Source of the DNA: Acidovorax sp. GBBC 1281
Lineage (GTDB): Bacteria > Pseudomonadota > Gammaproteobacteria > Burkholderiales > Burkholderiaceae_C
Direction: 5' to 3'
Assembly: GCF_028473645.1 (NCBI RefSeq)
Contig: NZ_CP097269.1
Span: 2,560,001 to 2,624,000 of the forward strand
Length of the DNA stretch: 64,000 nucleotides
Below are positions 9,047-17,083 of the stretch, piece by piece; within the stretch, counting starts at the first letter, position 1; each line of letters opens with the position of its first letter. Below the pieces are notes generated by a model. That model saw only the letters and a list, made by a program, of their open reading frames with translations, did not search any database and was not told the DNA's origin. The translations under genes and the position numbers were made by a program.

Positions 9047-9100
9047 GTGCGCCTGGGGCTGGGGTCATAACGCGCTCGATTCGGTTTGTGCAACAAAGCC
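8802..9100 (+). mobile_element. Internally deleted IS-A remnant
   Basis: Starts inside the IS-A transposase (TCGATGCTCAGACACTGGAG), loses the segment between LAQ and TKMHCFKRLG in frame near position 8892, and continues to the IS-A terminal repeat at 9100. It abuts the IS-B remnant directly, forming a chimeric relic. It has no complete transposase. Confidence 0.85.
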
Positions 9101-9121
9101 CGGCCAGCCGCCCCAACTTTG

Positions 9122-10180
9122 CTACTTTGTATAAGGTGTGGACGCAGAGCCCTGATTGGAGAAGTAAGGGATCAGCATGCGGTTGCCCTCGGCACCCGTC
9201 TCCCGCAGGGATTCGACGGAAAACTTCTCTCCGATGCGCCGCAGCTCGTTGCGCAGCTCGGGCTCGGGCGTGTCCACCTTGATGCCCTTGCTCGTCAGCT
9301 CCGCCATCGAGACCGTGGATGCCGCTTCGCTGGCCATCCAGCCGCGCTTTTGCGCTTCATCCGCCGCCGCCATCACAGTCTTCCGGTTTGCCTCGGAAAG
9401 CGCGGCCCACTTGGCCTTGTTGGCGATCACGATGTTCTTCGGATACCAGCCGCGCACGTTGTAGAAGTACTTGGCCGGTCCCTCCCACAACTTCGAGTCC
9501 ACCCCGGTCGCGGGCGATGTGAACATGGTGTCCAGCCGCTGGTCCTTGAAAGCCGCGCCGATGGCCTGCGTAGGCACGTCCACGGGCGTGGCGTCCATGA
9601 GTTGAGCCAGGCGCACCGTGCTGGGGTTGTAGGTGCGCATCTTCGACCCGCGCAGATCAGCGATGCTTCGCACTGGGCGGGTGGTGAACAAGCCCTGGGC
9701 CGGCCAGGGCACGGCGTAAAGGATCACCAGGCCCTGCTTGTCCAAGGCCTCCTGCAGGATGGGGCGCTGCGCATTCCACAGCCGCAAGGCATCGTCGTAG
9801 CTGTGGACGATGAAGGGGATGGCATCCGCGCCGGCGATCCGGGTGTCGCTGGCCATGGAACTGAGAAGGACCTCTCCCGCAGCCAGATCTCCGGAGCGGA
9901 CTTTGCCCACGATCTCGGAGGGACTGGCGGCAATGCCGTCAGTGCGCACTTCGATGACCAGGCCGCCCTTGGACCGGTCATTGACGTTCTGCGCGAATTG
10001 GCGCAGGTTCACGCCGTGAAAAAGCTCCTTTGGGTAGCCCGAGGCCAGCGTCCAAGTGTTCTGCGCAGCCTGCGCAGCCACGGGCTGAAGGCTTGCACAT
10101 GCCGCTACGGTCGCCAGCAATCTCACCGCCAACCGAAGCATCATCTTGGTAGAGACCACTAGTCGAACAGGGAGTTTCAT
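9122..10180 (-). CDS. TRAP transporter solute-binding protein (DctP family), orphan
   Basis: About 352 residues. A signal peptide at the N-terminus (MLRLAVRLLATVAACASLQPVAAQAA) is followed by a DctP fold: the characteristic arginine region IADLRGSKMRT near residue 180 and PVDVPTQAIGAAFKDQRLD. DctP proteins deliver carboxylates or other small anions to DctQ/DctM permeases, but no permease gene is in the window, so its partner must lie elsewhere or be lost. ATG 10180 was chosen; ATGs at 10144-10147 would leave a tighter signal peptide, and the frame opens upstream to 10225. It sits between an IS-A remnant and IS-B copy 1, so it is probably IS-island cargo. Confidence 0.85.
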   Translation of the reverse strand: MKLPVRLVVSTKMMLRLAVRLLATVAACASLQPVAAQAAQNTWTLASGYPKELFHGVNLRQFAQNVNDRSKGGLVIEVRTDGIAASPSEIVGKVRSGDLAAGEVLLSSMASDTRIAGADAIPFIVHSYDDALRLWNAQRPILQEALDKQGLVILYAVPWPAQGLFTTRPVRSIADLRGSKMRTYNPSTVRLAQLMDATPVDVPTQAIGAAFKDQRLDTMFTSPATGVDSKLWEGPAKYFYNVRGWYPKNIVIANKAKWAALSEANRKTVMAAADEAQKRGWMASEAASTVSMAELTSKGIKVDTPEPELRNELRRIGEKFSVESLRETGAEGNRMLIPYFSNQGSASTPYTK

Positions 10181-10358
10181 CGCGATCTTTCTTGTATTTT
10201 GCACTTGTCTTTTGACTCCATACATCCACGTTGGTCTTGGTCATAGGGCACAAATTGAAATTCCTAGGAACTGTTTTTTCCGCGATACTCCGATACCGCG
10301 TTTTCGGTTATTCAACTGCTGTATAGTGTATCGGACTTTATATTTTAAGGAGACATTC

Positions 10359-10511
10359 ATGGGACGCACACCGAATGATGACCGCTCTGACTCGTTGAAC
10401 CCTAACAACGATGCTTACGATCACGCTAATGACAATCACTCGAATCAACTGAATCCCAACAATGAACGATATCAAGGTGACGGGACTGAGGAGTCTGAGG
10501 AAGAAAATTAG
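10359..10511 (+). CDS. 50-residue acidic protein with two NPNN repeats
   Basis: ATG 10359 is preceded by a strong AAGGAG at 10347-10352 with 6-bp spacing. A possible -10 element TATAGT lies at 10322-10327. The protein carries two imperfect repeats, DDRSDSLNPNNDAY and DNHSNQLNPNNERY, and ends in a Glu-rich tail (EESEEEN). There is no signal peptide or membrane segment, so it is probably a soluble, disordered protein. Its base composition is far lower in GC than the chromosome. Function is unknown. Similar short proteins with repeated NPNN motifs occur in other proteobacteria as far as I recall, but no role is established. Confidence 0.65.
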   Translation: MGRTPNDDRSDSLNPNNDAYDHANDNHSNQLNPNNERYQGDGTEESEEEN

Positions 10512-10562
10512 CCAGTGCCGCCACTTGAGCAGGCACGCGGTGGGCTGGAGCGGCGTGAGGGA

Positions 10563-11613
10563 GGCTTTGTTGCACAAATCGCGATGCTGATGCCCGTAGA
10601 CTGACTGCGTGACAGAGACGAAGAACAGGCAGCGGAGCAAGTACCGCACGACGAACTGGAAGGCGTACAACGCGGCGCTGAAAGCGCGAGGCTCGTTGAC
10701 GATGTGGCTAGATGAGGGCATGCAGTGGTTTGGCACGCCGACCGGCAGGCGTGGACGCAGCCGAACCTTCTCGGACGCAGCAATCCAGTTCTGCCTGAGC
10801 ATCAAGTGCCTGTTCGGCCAGCCCTTGCGACAGGCGCTGGGCATGGTGCAGAGCCTGCTGCGGCTGGCAAAGCTGGACTGGCCGGTACCTGACTTCAGCA
10901 CTGTTTGCCGGCGCCAAAAGACCTTGCAGGTCGAACTGAGCTACCAGCGAACCAACTCGCCGCTGCAGTTGCTGGTGGACAGCACCGGCATCAAGTTCCT
11001 GGGCGAAGGAGAGTGAAAACGCAAGAAGCATGGTGCTGAATACCGGCGCGAATGGCGCAAGGTCCATCTGAGCATCGACGCGCAGACGCTGGAAATACGC
11101 GCCATCGAGGTGACCAGCAACGCCATTGGGGATGCGCCGATGTTGCCCGGGTTGCTGGCTCAGATTCCCACTGACGAATCCATCGAAAGCGTCAGTGCCG
11201 ATGGCGCCTACGACACGCGCGCCTGCCTGGACGCCATTGCCGAGCGGCACGCGATGGCGGTGATCCCGCCCCGCAAGAACGCCAGCCATTGGAAGAAGTC
11301 GAGTCCGGGCTCGGCGCATCGTAATGAGGCCATTCGGGCGTGCCAGCGCCTGGGTCGCGGCATTTGGAAGAAGTGGAGCGGCTACCACCGGCGCAGCCTT
11401 GTGGAGACGAAGATGCACTGCTTCAAGCGACTGGGCGAACGGGTGATCGCGCGCACGTTCGACCGCCAGGTTGTGGAGCTGCATGTCCGCGTGGCCTTGC
11501 TCAATCGGTTCAGTCAGATCGGCCGTCCTCACACCGTGTCGGTGACTGCTGTGGCATAGGTCCGTCTGGGGTTGGGGTCATGCCGTCTGCAATTCGATTT
11601 GTGCAACAGCGCC
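10563..11613 (+). mobile_element. IS-B copy 1 (1051 bp, transposase disabled)
   Basis: Left end is GGCTTTGTTGCACAAATC at 10563 and right end is GATTTGTGCAACAGCGCC ending at 11613. The flanking 9-mers differ (CGTGAGGGA and CCGTCGATG), so no target duplication remains. It is nearly identical to copy 2 in reverse orientation at 12739-13789. Confidence 0.9.
10609..11559 (+). pseudogene. IS-B transposase with a nonsense mutation
   Basis: A 316-codon IS5-family transposase in which the Trp codon after LGEGE (TGG in copy 2) is TGA at 11014-11016. It also carries a Gly-to-Ser change (LSIDAQ instead of LGIDAQ). The two open halves are 10609-11016 and 11017-11559. The stop falls after the first catalytic Asp (LLVDSTGIKF), so no active enzyme is expected unless it is read through. 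Confidence 0.93.
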
Positions 11614-11829
11614 CCGTCGATGCGACAGCGAGCGGATTCCTGGTGACTGCTTCCGGCATCGACGTGCCGCTGATCTCCCATTGACTCTGGCTTGCACCGC
11701 TGTAGGTTTGACTGGAAAGTTACATGCAGTGCGCACACGATGCATTGGAACGCTCAGCGTCTGTCGATTTTTGCAGGCACCAAAAAAATGGCCTTCGGGG
11801 TAAGACCACAGAAACATTGTTTCTGCATT
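11614..11829. other. Intergenic region upstream of the effector promoter
   Basis: About 215 bp. The plus strand directly after IS-B encodes a short open tail (SGFLVTASGIDVPLISH then TGA at 11682-11684) that may be the end of a gene truncated by the IS. Nothing else is identifiable. Confidence 0.35.
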
Positions 11830-11889
11830 TTCGGTTTTGCACCAATAGTTTCGCATCAAATTCAAAGTCCTAAATGTGACAAATAAAAT
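11830..11889 (+). promoter_or_regulatory. PIP box plus -10 element (HrpX-type promoter)
   Basis: TTCGG (11830-11834), exactly 15 bp, then TTCGC (11850-11854); TAAAAT follows at 11884-11889, 29 bp downstream. This is the known layout of plant-inducible promoters of type III genes in Xanthomonas, Ralstonia and Acidovorax (TTCGB-N15-TTCGB, then about 30 bp, then YANNNT). The start codon of the effector candidate is at 11909, giving a 5' leader of only about 15 bases. Confidence 0.85.
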
Positions 11890-11908
11890 TAGGGCTTTTG
11901 GATAAATC

Positions 11909-12706
11909 ATGGGAAATTGCATTTCTGGCCCCAAGCAAACTCGCACCGGCGGAACTTACGGCAACGCCTCGTCAAACGCATCTTCATCGGCAAGTTCTCC
12001 CGAACGTACTTCTGAAAGACATGGTCACAGCCAGTTCAGCGGCCTTGCTAGGCGTTCTCCTTCCTCGTCCAGCAGTTCTACACAACGATCAGGTTGGATG
12101 GCCGTCTTGCGGGGCATCGATCTCCCTCGGCCACTCGACTCCAGACTGACACATGCGATGGGTGTCTTGGGCTCCGTGTATCAGCAGTCGTCGGAATTCA
12201 GAACTGTCGCGGACACGGTGATTGCCGAAGGCGGCGGGCAAATTAGAATTGCGCCAAATGATGACAGTCCCGCATATACGGATGTCCTTAATCGAATCAT
12301 TTACATTGCCCCCGGCACACTGGCGAACTCCGGAAGCGGGGACGGGCCCTCGCTGGTGAGTGCCTTGACGGTGGAGTTGAATAATCTCTCGCGAGCACAG
12401 TCGGCGAATGAAGTGGCATGGCTTGCAGATCAAGGCGGAATGAATGCTAGATCCTTTGCGCAAGAATACGAGAGAATTGAGTATGACAGCGCACAATCGC
12501 ATGCTGAGGTTTTCCGCCAAGCGTATAGCGCACTGGAACAGCATGGAGAAGCAAACAATCCAGATCGTTGGTTTTCCGAGAGAAACGAACAGGGCGGCTT
12601 TGAAGCGGCTTTCAGCTCCTTCGAAGATTATTTGGGTGTTCAACGTGAAACCGGGCATACCGATGTCTATGAAGATCGGTTTCGTCAGACATATAATCGG
12701 GACTGA
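11909..12706 (+). CDS. Candidate type III secreted effector, N-myristoylated
   Basis: A 265-residue protein beginning MGNCISG. It has Gly2 and Ser6 for N-myristoylation and Cys4 for palmitoylation once the protein is inside a plant cell. Residues 1-60 are rich in Ser, Thr and Asn and poor in acidic residues, like type III secretion signals. The body (about 65-265) has no motif I can name with confidence. The segment IIYIAPG..LVSALTVELNNLSRA (about 130-165), then YERIEYDSAQSHAEVFRQ, resembles a zincin-like fold in which an HExxH-type helix is degenerate; this is only an impression. GC content is well below the chromosome. It is expressed from a PIP box and lies between inverted IS-B copies, as acquired effectors often do. 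Confidence 0.8.
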   Translation: MGNCISGPKQTRTGGTYGNASSNASSSASSPERTSERHGHSQFSGLARRSPSSSSSSTQRSGWMAVLRGIDLPRPLDSRLTHAMGVLGSVYQQSSEFRTVADTVIAEGGGQIRIAPNDDSPAYTDVLNRIIYIAPGTLANSGSGDGPSLVSALTVELNNLSRAQSANEVAWLADQGGMNARSFAQEYERIEYDSAQSHAEVFRQAYSALEQHGEANNPDRWFSERNEQGGFEAAFSSFEDYLGVQRETGHTDVYEDRFRQTYNRD

Positions 12707-12738
12707 GCAAGTAGGTCAACGTCACTAGTGGTGTGCAC

Positions 12739-13789
12739 GGCGCTGTTGCACAAATCGAATTGCAGACGGCATGACCCCAACCCCAGACGGACCTATGCCA
12801 CAGCAGTCACCGACACGGTGTGAGGACGGCCGATCTGACTGAACCGATTGAGCAAGGCCACGCGGACATGCAGCTCCACAACCTGGCGGTCGAACGTGCG
12901 CGCGATCACCCGTTCGCCCAGTCGCTTGAAGCAGTGCATCTTCGTCTCCACAAGGCTGCGCCGGTGGTAGCCGCTCCACTTCTTCCAAATGCCGCGACCC
13001 AGGCGCTGGCACGCCCGAATGGCCTCATTACGATGCGCCGAGCCCGGACTCGACTTCTTCCAATGGCTGGCGTTCTTGCGGGGCGGGATCACCGCCATCG
13101 CGTGCCGCTCGGCAATGGCGTCCAGGCAGGCGCGCGTGTCGTAGGCGCCATCGGCACTGACGCTTTCGATGGATTCGTCAGTGGGAATCTGAGCCAGCAA
13201 CCCGGGCAACATCGGCGCATCCCCAATGGCGTTGCTGGTCACCTCGATGGCGCGTATTTCCAGCGTCTGCGCGTCGATGCCCAGATGGACCTTGCGCCAT
13301 TCGCGCCGGTATTCAGCACCATGCTTCTTGCGTTTCCACTCTCCTTCGCCCAGGAACTTGATGCCGGTGCTGTCCACCAGCAACTGCAGCGGCGAGTTGG
13401 TTCGCTGGTAGCTCAGTTCGACCTGCAAGGTCTTTTGGCGCCGGCAAACAGTGCTGAAGTCAGGTACCGGCCAGTCCAGCTTTGCCAGCCGCAGCAGGCT
13501 CTGCACCATGCCCAGCGCCTGTCGCAAGGGCTGGCCGAACAGGCACTTGATGCTCAGGCAGAACTGGATTGCTGCGTCCGAGAAGGTTCGGCTGCGTCCA
13601 CGCCTGCCGGTCGGCGTGCCAAACCACTGCATGCCCTCATCTAGCCACATCGTCAACGAGCCTCGCGCTTTCAGCGCCGCGTTGTACGCCTTCCAGTTCG
13701 TCGTGCGGTACTTGCTCCGCTGCCTGTTCTTCGTCTCTGTCACGCAGTCAGTCTACGGGCATCAGCATCGCGATTTGTGCAACAAAGCC
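12739..13789 (-). mobile_element. IS-B copy 2 (1051 bp, intact) with 9-bp target duplication
   Basis: Ends are GGCGCTGTTGCACAAATC and GATTTGTGCAACAAAGCC. The 9-mer GGTGTGCAC occurs on both sides (12730-12738 and 13790-13798), a clean 9-bp duplication as known for the IS903 branch of IS5. The target is the left inverted repeat of the IS630 element. Confidence 0.95.
12793..13743 (-). CDS. IS5-family DDE transposase (IS-B copy 2)
   Basis: A 316-residue intact version of the transposase broken at 10609-11559, with Trp after LGEGE. DDE residues lie in LLVDSTGIKF, VSADGAYDTRACLD and SLVETKMHCFKRLGERV. This is probably the functional source for IS-B movement in the window. Confidence 0.93.
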   Translation of the reverse strand: MTETKNRQRSKYRTTNWKAYNAALKARGSLTMWLDEGMQWFGTPTGRRGRSRTFSDAAIQFCLSIKCLFGQPLRQALGMVQSLLRLAKLDWPVPDFSTVCRRQKTLQVELSYQRTNSPLQLLVDSTGIKFLGEGEWKRKKHGAEYRREWRKVHLGIDAQTLEIRAIEVTSNAIGDAPMLPGLLAQIPTDESIESVSADGAYDTRACLDAIAERHAMAVIPPRKNASHWKKSSPGSAHRNEAIRACQRLGRGIWKKWSGYHRRSLVETKMHCFKRLGERVIARTFDRQVVELHVRVALLNRFSQIGRPHTVSVTAVA

Positions 13790-13864
13790 GGTGTGCACCA
13801 GAGATTCGCATGAACTTCTATGATGTGTTTCTGGCGGCTGTTTTTTGCAGCCCGGGAGCACATC

Positions 13865-14953
13865 ATGGCCCGACCGCATGCCGTTGCTATCGAGTTGAGC
13901 GAAGCCGACCGAGCTGTGTTGCTCGGTTGGTCACGCCGTCGCAAGACCGCCCAGGCCTTGGCGCTGCGAGCACGCATCGTGCTGGCCTGTGCCGATTCAG
14001 CAGCGACCAACACGGCGATTGCCGAAGCCATGGGTTTGAGCCTGATGACGGTGTCGAAGTGGCGTCGGCGCTTTGCCCAGCATGGCATTGCCGGCCTCGA
14101 CGATGCACCCCGCTCAGGCGCTCCGCGCACGATCCTGGACGAGCAGGTCGAGGCCGTGATCACCACGACGCTGGAGACCGTGCCAGAGAATGCCACCCAT
14201 TGGTCCACCCGTACGCTCGCCGCTCATCTGGGACTGAGCCAGACCACCATCTCGCGCATCTGGCGTGCCTTTGCATTGGCGCCGCATCGCACCGAAGGCT
14301 TCAAGCTCTCCACCGACCCGTACTTCGTCGACAAGGTGCGTGACATCGTGGGGTTGTACTTGCATCCACCCGAGCGCGCTCTGGTGCTGTGCGTGGACGA
14401 GAAGCCCTCCATCCAGGCCCACAGTGATACCGCTCCGGCCATACCCATGCAACCGGGCCAGCCGGAGCGCCACACGCATGACTACCTGAGACACGGCACG
14501 ACAGACCTCTTTGCCGCCCTCGATGTCAAGGCCGGCACGGTCATCGCCGAGGTCCACCGACGTCATCGCAGCGTGGAGTTCCGTCACTTCCTGCAGACCG
14601 TCGAACGTGCCACGCCCGCGGAGTTCGAACTGCATCTCGTGCTCGACAATGCCAGCACCCACAAGAGCCCGATCATCCAGCGCTGGCTGCTCAGGCATAC
14701 GCGTGTGCACCTGCACTTTACGCCCACCTCGGCCTCTTGGATCAACCTGGTGGAATGCTGGTTCTCGATCCTCACGGCGCGTCGGCTCAAGCGCGGGAGA
14801 TTCCCCTCGACCCGCGCCCTGGAGAACGCCATCCGCGCCTACGTGGCTACCAACAACGTCAATCCCAAGCCCTTCGTCTGGACCAAGACGGCCGATCAAA
14901 TCCTTCAGTCCGTTGCAGAGTTCTGCATACGAACTTCCGGTTCACACCACTAG
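13865..14953 (+). CDS. IS630-family transposase
   Basis: About 362 residues from ATG 13865. An N-terminal helix-turn-helix (NTAIAEAMGLSLMTVSKWRRRF, about residues 50-70) and a second HTH (LGLSQTTISRIWRAF) precede the DDE core: LCVDEKPSIQA, LVLDNASTHKS and INLVECWFSILT. The stop TAG overlaps the right terminal repeat of the element. The coding region is intact although the left end carries IS-B. Confidence 0.93.
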   Translation: MARPHAVAIELSEADRAVLLGWSRRRKTAQALALRARIVLACADSAATNTAIAEAMGLSLMTVSKWRRRFAQHGIAGLDDAPRSGAPRTILDEQVEAVITTTLETVPENATHWSTRTLAAHLGLSQTTISRIWRAFALAPHRTEGFKLSTDPYFVDKVRDIVGLYLHPPERALVLCVDEKPSIQAHSDTAPAIPMQPGQPERHTHDYLRHGTTDLFAALDVKAGTVIAEVHRRHRSVEFRHFLQTVERATPAEFELHLVLDNASTHKSPIIQRWLLRHTRVHLHFTPTSASWINLVECWFSILTARRLKRGRFPSTRALENAIRAYVATNNVNPKPFVWTKTADQILQSVAEFCIRTSGSHH

Positions 14954-15085
14954 GCAAGACCGCACCTCGCGGGCTGTTCTCGGCCGCAGACTCTGGCCCT
15001 CCGTTTGAGGCTGATGGGGGTCGGGTGTAGCCGGGGCGAATGTCCCGGGACATGCGGCGGCGGCCAAAGCCGCGTTGCAACGGTG

Positions 15086-17083
15086 CTATACCGTCACAGG
15101 TCGTGTGCGGTAGAACTGCATCGGCACCGCCTGCATGTCGCGCGCGTGTTGGTTGAGCACCGACTTCTTCATCTTGCCCACGACGTGCATCTCGCACGGC
15201 TTGCAGTCAAAGCGCAGGGTGAGCTTTTCCTTGCCGTTGATGAGCTGCAGCGGCTCGGCCTTGATGGTGCCCTTCACGCCGATCACGCCCTTGGCCTGCT
15301 TGGGGCACAGACTCATGGAAAAGCGCACGCAGTGCTTGGTGATCATCAGGCTGACTTCGCCTTCCTCTTCCTTCGACTCGTAGGCCGCATCGATCACCTT
15401 CACGCCGTGCTTCACGTAGAAGTCGTGCGCCTTCTGGTTGAACACGTTGGCCAGATAGGTGAGCGTGTCTTCGGGGAAGGGTGCGGGGGGCTGGACGGGC
15501 TTGGCGCGGGGCAGGCGTACGAGGCCGGCGGCGCGTGCGGATTCGAGCGCGGCCACCGCGTCGCGGCGCAGCGGGTTCAATGCCGAGGCCGGCACGAACC
15601 AGGGCTGCGAAAGGCTCAGGGCGATGTCGTGCACGGAGAACACCGTGGCGCCGAAGCGGCCGAGTTGCTCGCGCAGCGTGGCCTCGGCTTGGGGGCCATC
15701 GGTGGCGCGCTGGTGCGGGTGCACGATCGCCGCGCTGCCGACGAAGCCGTCCTCGTCGGTCAGCGTGAGGTCGAAGCCGTCGGGCGTTTCGGACAGCTGC
15801 GCCCACAGGCCGATGCGCCGGTCGCTCGACTTCTTGTCGAGGGTGCGCACCCAGTCCATATCGCGGTTGCGGTTGATCTCCAGCCCACGGCGCAGGTCCT
15901 TGAAGCCGGCGATGGGGTCCTTGGGGAACACGCGCCACAGGCCTTTCCGGGCGTTGACCGCCTCGGCGCGGTTGATCTGCAGGCCCACCAGTTCCTTTTG
16001 CAGGTCGTAGTAGCACAGGCCGTCGCCGTTGTGCAGCACGGTGTCCGGGCTGGACAGTTCGAGTTCGGCGAAGTTCTCGCCCACCTTGGTGACCCACCCG
16101 ATGGCGCGGCCCGGCGTCTTGGGTGTGTCGAACGCGCCGATGTCGTCCTGGCGTCCTTTGACGAAGTAGTCGGTGAACTCGCGGTTGAAGTTCTGGTCGG
16201 GATCGGGCGTGAAGGTGAACGTGGTGCGCCCGGACGACGAGCGCGCCAGCGGCTCGGCCGAGAACTCGCGCTCTTCGATGATCTCGTCGAGCAGCTTGCG
16301 GTAGTGCGCCGTGATGTTCTTCACGTAGCCCATGTCCTTGTAGCGGCCCTCGATCTTGAAGCTGCGCACGCCCGCATCGATGAGCGCCCGCAGGTTGTCG
16401 CTCTGGTTGTTGTCCTTCATCGACAGCACGTGCTTTTCGTGGGCGATGATGCGTCCGCTGCCGTCCAGCACCTCGTAGGGCAGGCGGCAGGCCTGGTTGC
16501 AGTCGCCCCGGTTGGCGCTGCGGCCGGTGTGCGCGTGGGTGATGTAGCACTGGCCGGAATAGGCCACGCACAGCGCGCCGTGCACGAAGAATTCGATGGT
16601 GGTGCGCGCCGGATCGGTGGCGGCGCGCACGGCGGCGATCTCCTGCAGGTCCAGCTCGCGCGCGATCACGATCTGCGACAGGCCCGCGTCCTGCAGGAAG
16701 CGCGCCTTCTCGGGCGTGCGGATGTCGGTCTGGGTGCTGGCGTGCAACTGGATAGGCGGCAGGTCCAGTTCCAGCAGGCCCATGTCCTGGATGATGAGCG
16801 CGTCGGCCCCGGCGTTGTATACCTGCCAGGCCATCTGCCGTGCGCCTTCCAGCTCGTCGTCCCGCAAGATGGTGTTCAGCGTGACGAAGATGCGGCTGTG
16901 GAAGCGGTGCGCATGGCGCACCAAGCGCTCCAGGTCGCGCAGATCGTTGCCCGCGCCGGCCCGGGCGCCGAAGGCCGGGCCGCCGATGTAGACGGCGTCG
17001 GCGCCATGGTTGACGGCCTCGATGCCGATGTCGGCGTCGCGCGCCGGGGAAAGCAGTTCGATCTGGTGGGGCAGCAGGGACAT
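15086..17083 (-). CDS. rlhA: U32 family protein, 23S rRNA C2501 hydroxylase RlhA-like
   Basis: A 665-residue U32 protein. It begins IELLSPARDADIGIEAVNHGADAVYIGG, and carries the U32 signature EFFVHGALCVAYSGQCY (about residues 168-184) and the cysteines of NRGDCNQACRLPY that with the preceding ones hold an iron-sulfur cluster. A long C-terminal extension contains the further cysteine pair FDCKPCEMHV. Length and the extension match E. coli YdcP/RlhA (about 667) rather than TrhP/YegQ (about 450). RlhA hydroxylates 23S rRNA C2501 using prephenate-derived chemistry. It is divergent from the broken livK gene. Confidence 0.85.
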   Translation of the reverse strand: MSLLPHQIELLSPARDADIGIEAVNHGADAVYIGGPAFGARAGAGNDLRDLERLVRHAHRFHSRIFVTLNTILRDDELEGARQMAWQVYNAGADALIIQDMGLLELDLPPIQLHASTQTDIRTPEKARFLQDAGLSQIVIARELDLQEIAAVRAATDPARTTIEFFVHGALCVAYSGQCYITHAHTGRSANRGDCNQACRLPYEVLDGSGRIIAHEKHVLSMKDNNQSDNLRALIDAGVRSFKIEGRYKDMGYVKNITAHYRKLLDEIIEEREFSAEPLARSSSGRTTFTFTPDPDQNFNREFTDYFVKGRQDDIGAFDTPKTPGRAIGWVTKVGENFAELELSSPDTVLHNGDGLCYYDLQKELVGLQINRAEAVNARKGLWRVFPKDPIAGFKDLRRGLEINRNRDMDWVRTLDKKSSDRRIGLWAQLSETPDGFDLTLTDEDGFVGSAAIVHPHQRATDGPQAEATLREQLGRFGATVFSVHDIALSLSQPWFVPASALNPLRRDAVAALESARAAGLVRLPRAKPVQPPAPFPEDTLTYLANVFNQKAHDFYVKHGVKVIDAAYESKEEEGEVSLMITKHCVRFSMSLCPKQAKGVIGVKGTIKAEPLQLINGKEKLTLRFDCKPCEMHVVGKMKKSVLNQHARDMQAVPMQFYRTRPVTV

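Larger units (their letters stand above)
12726..14952 (+). mobile_element. IS630-family element, split by IS-B copy 2
   Basis: The left end TAGTGGTGTG (12726) and the right end CACACCACTA (to 14952) are perfect inverted repeats bounded by TA, the known IS630 target. The left repeat is interrupted after GGTGTGCAC by IS-B copy 2 (12739-13789) and resumes as GGTGTGCACCAGAG. The interior beyond that carries one intact transposase. Confidence 0.85.

Noticed and set aside
10290..10358. Second PIP box before the NPNN-repeat gene
   Set aside because: TTCGG occurs at 10303-10307, but there is no second TTCGB 15 bp later.
10563..13789. Simple composite transposon carrying the effector
   Set aside because: IS-B2 has its own 9-bp duplication within the IS630 terminal repeat, so the two IS-B copies did not move as one unit.
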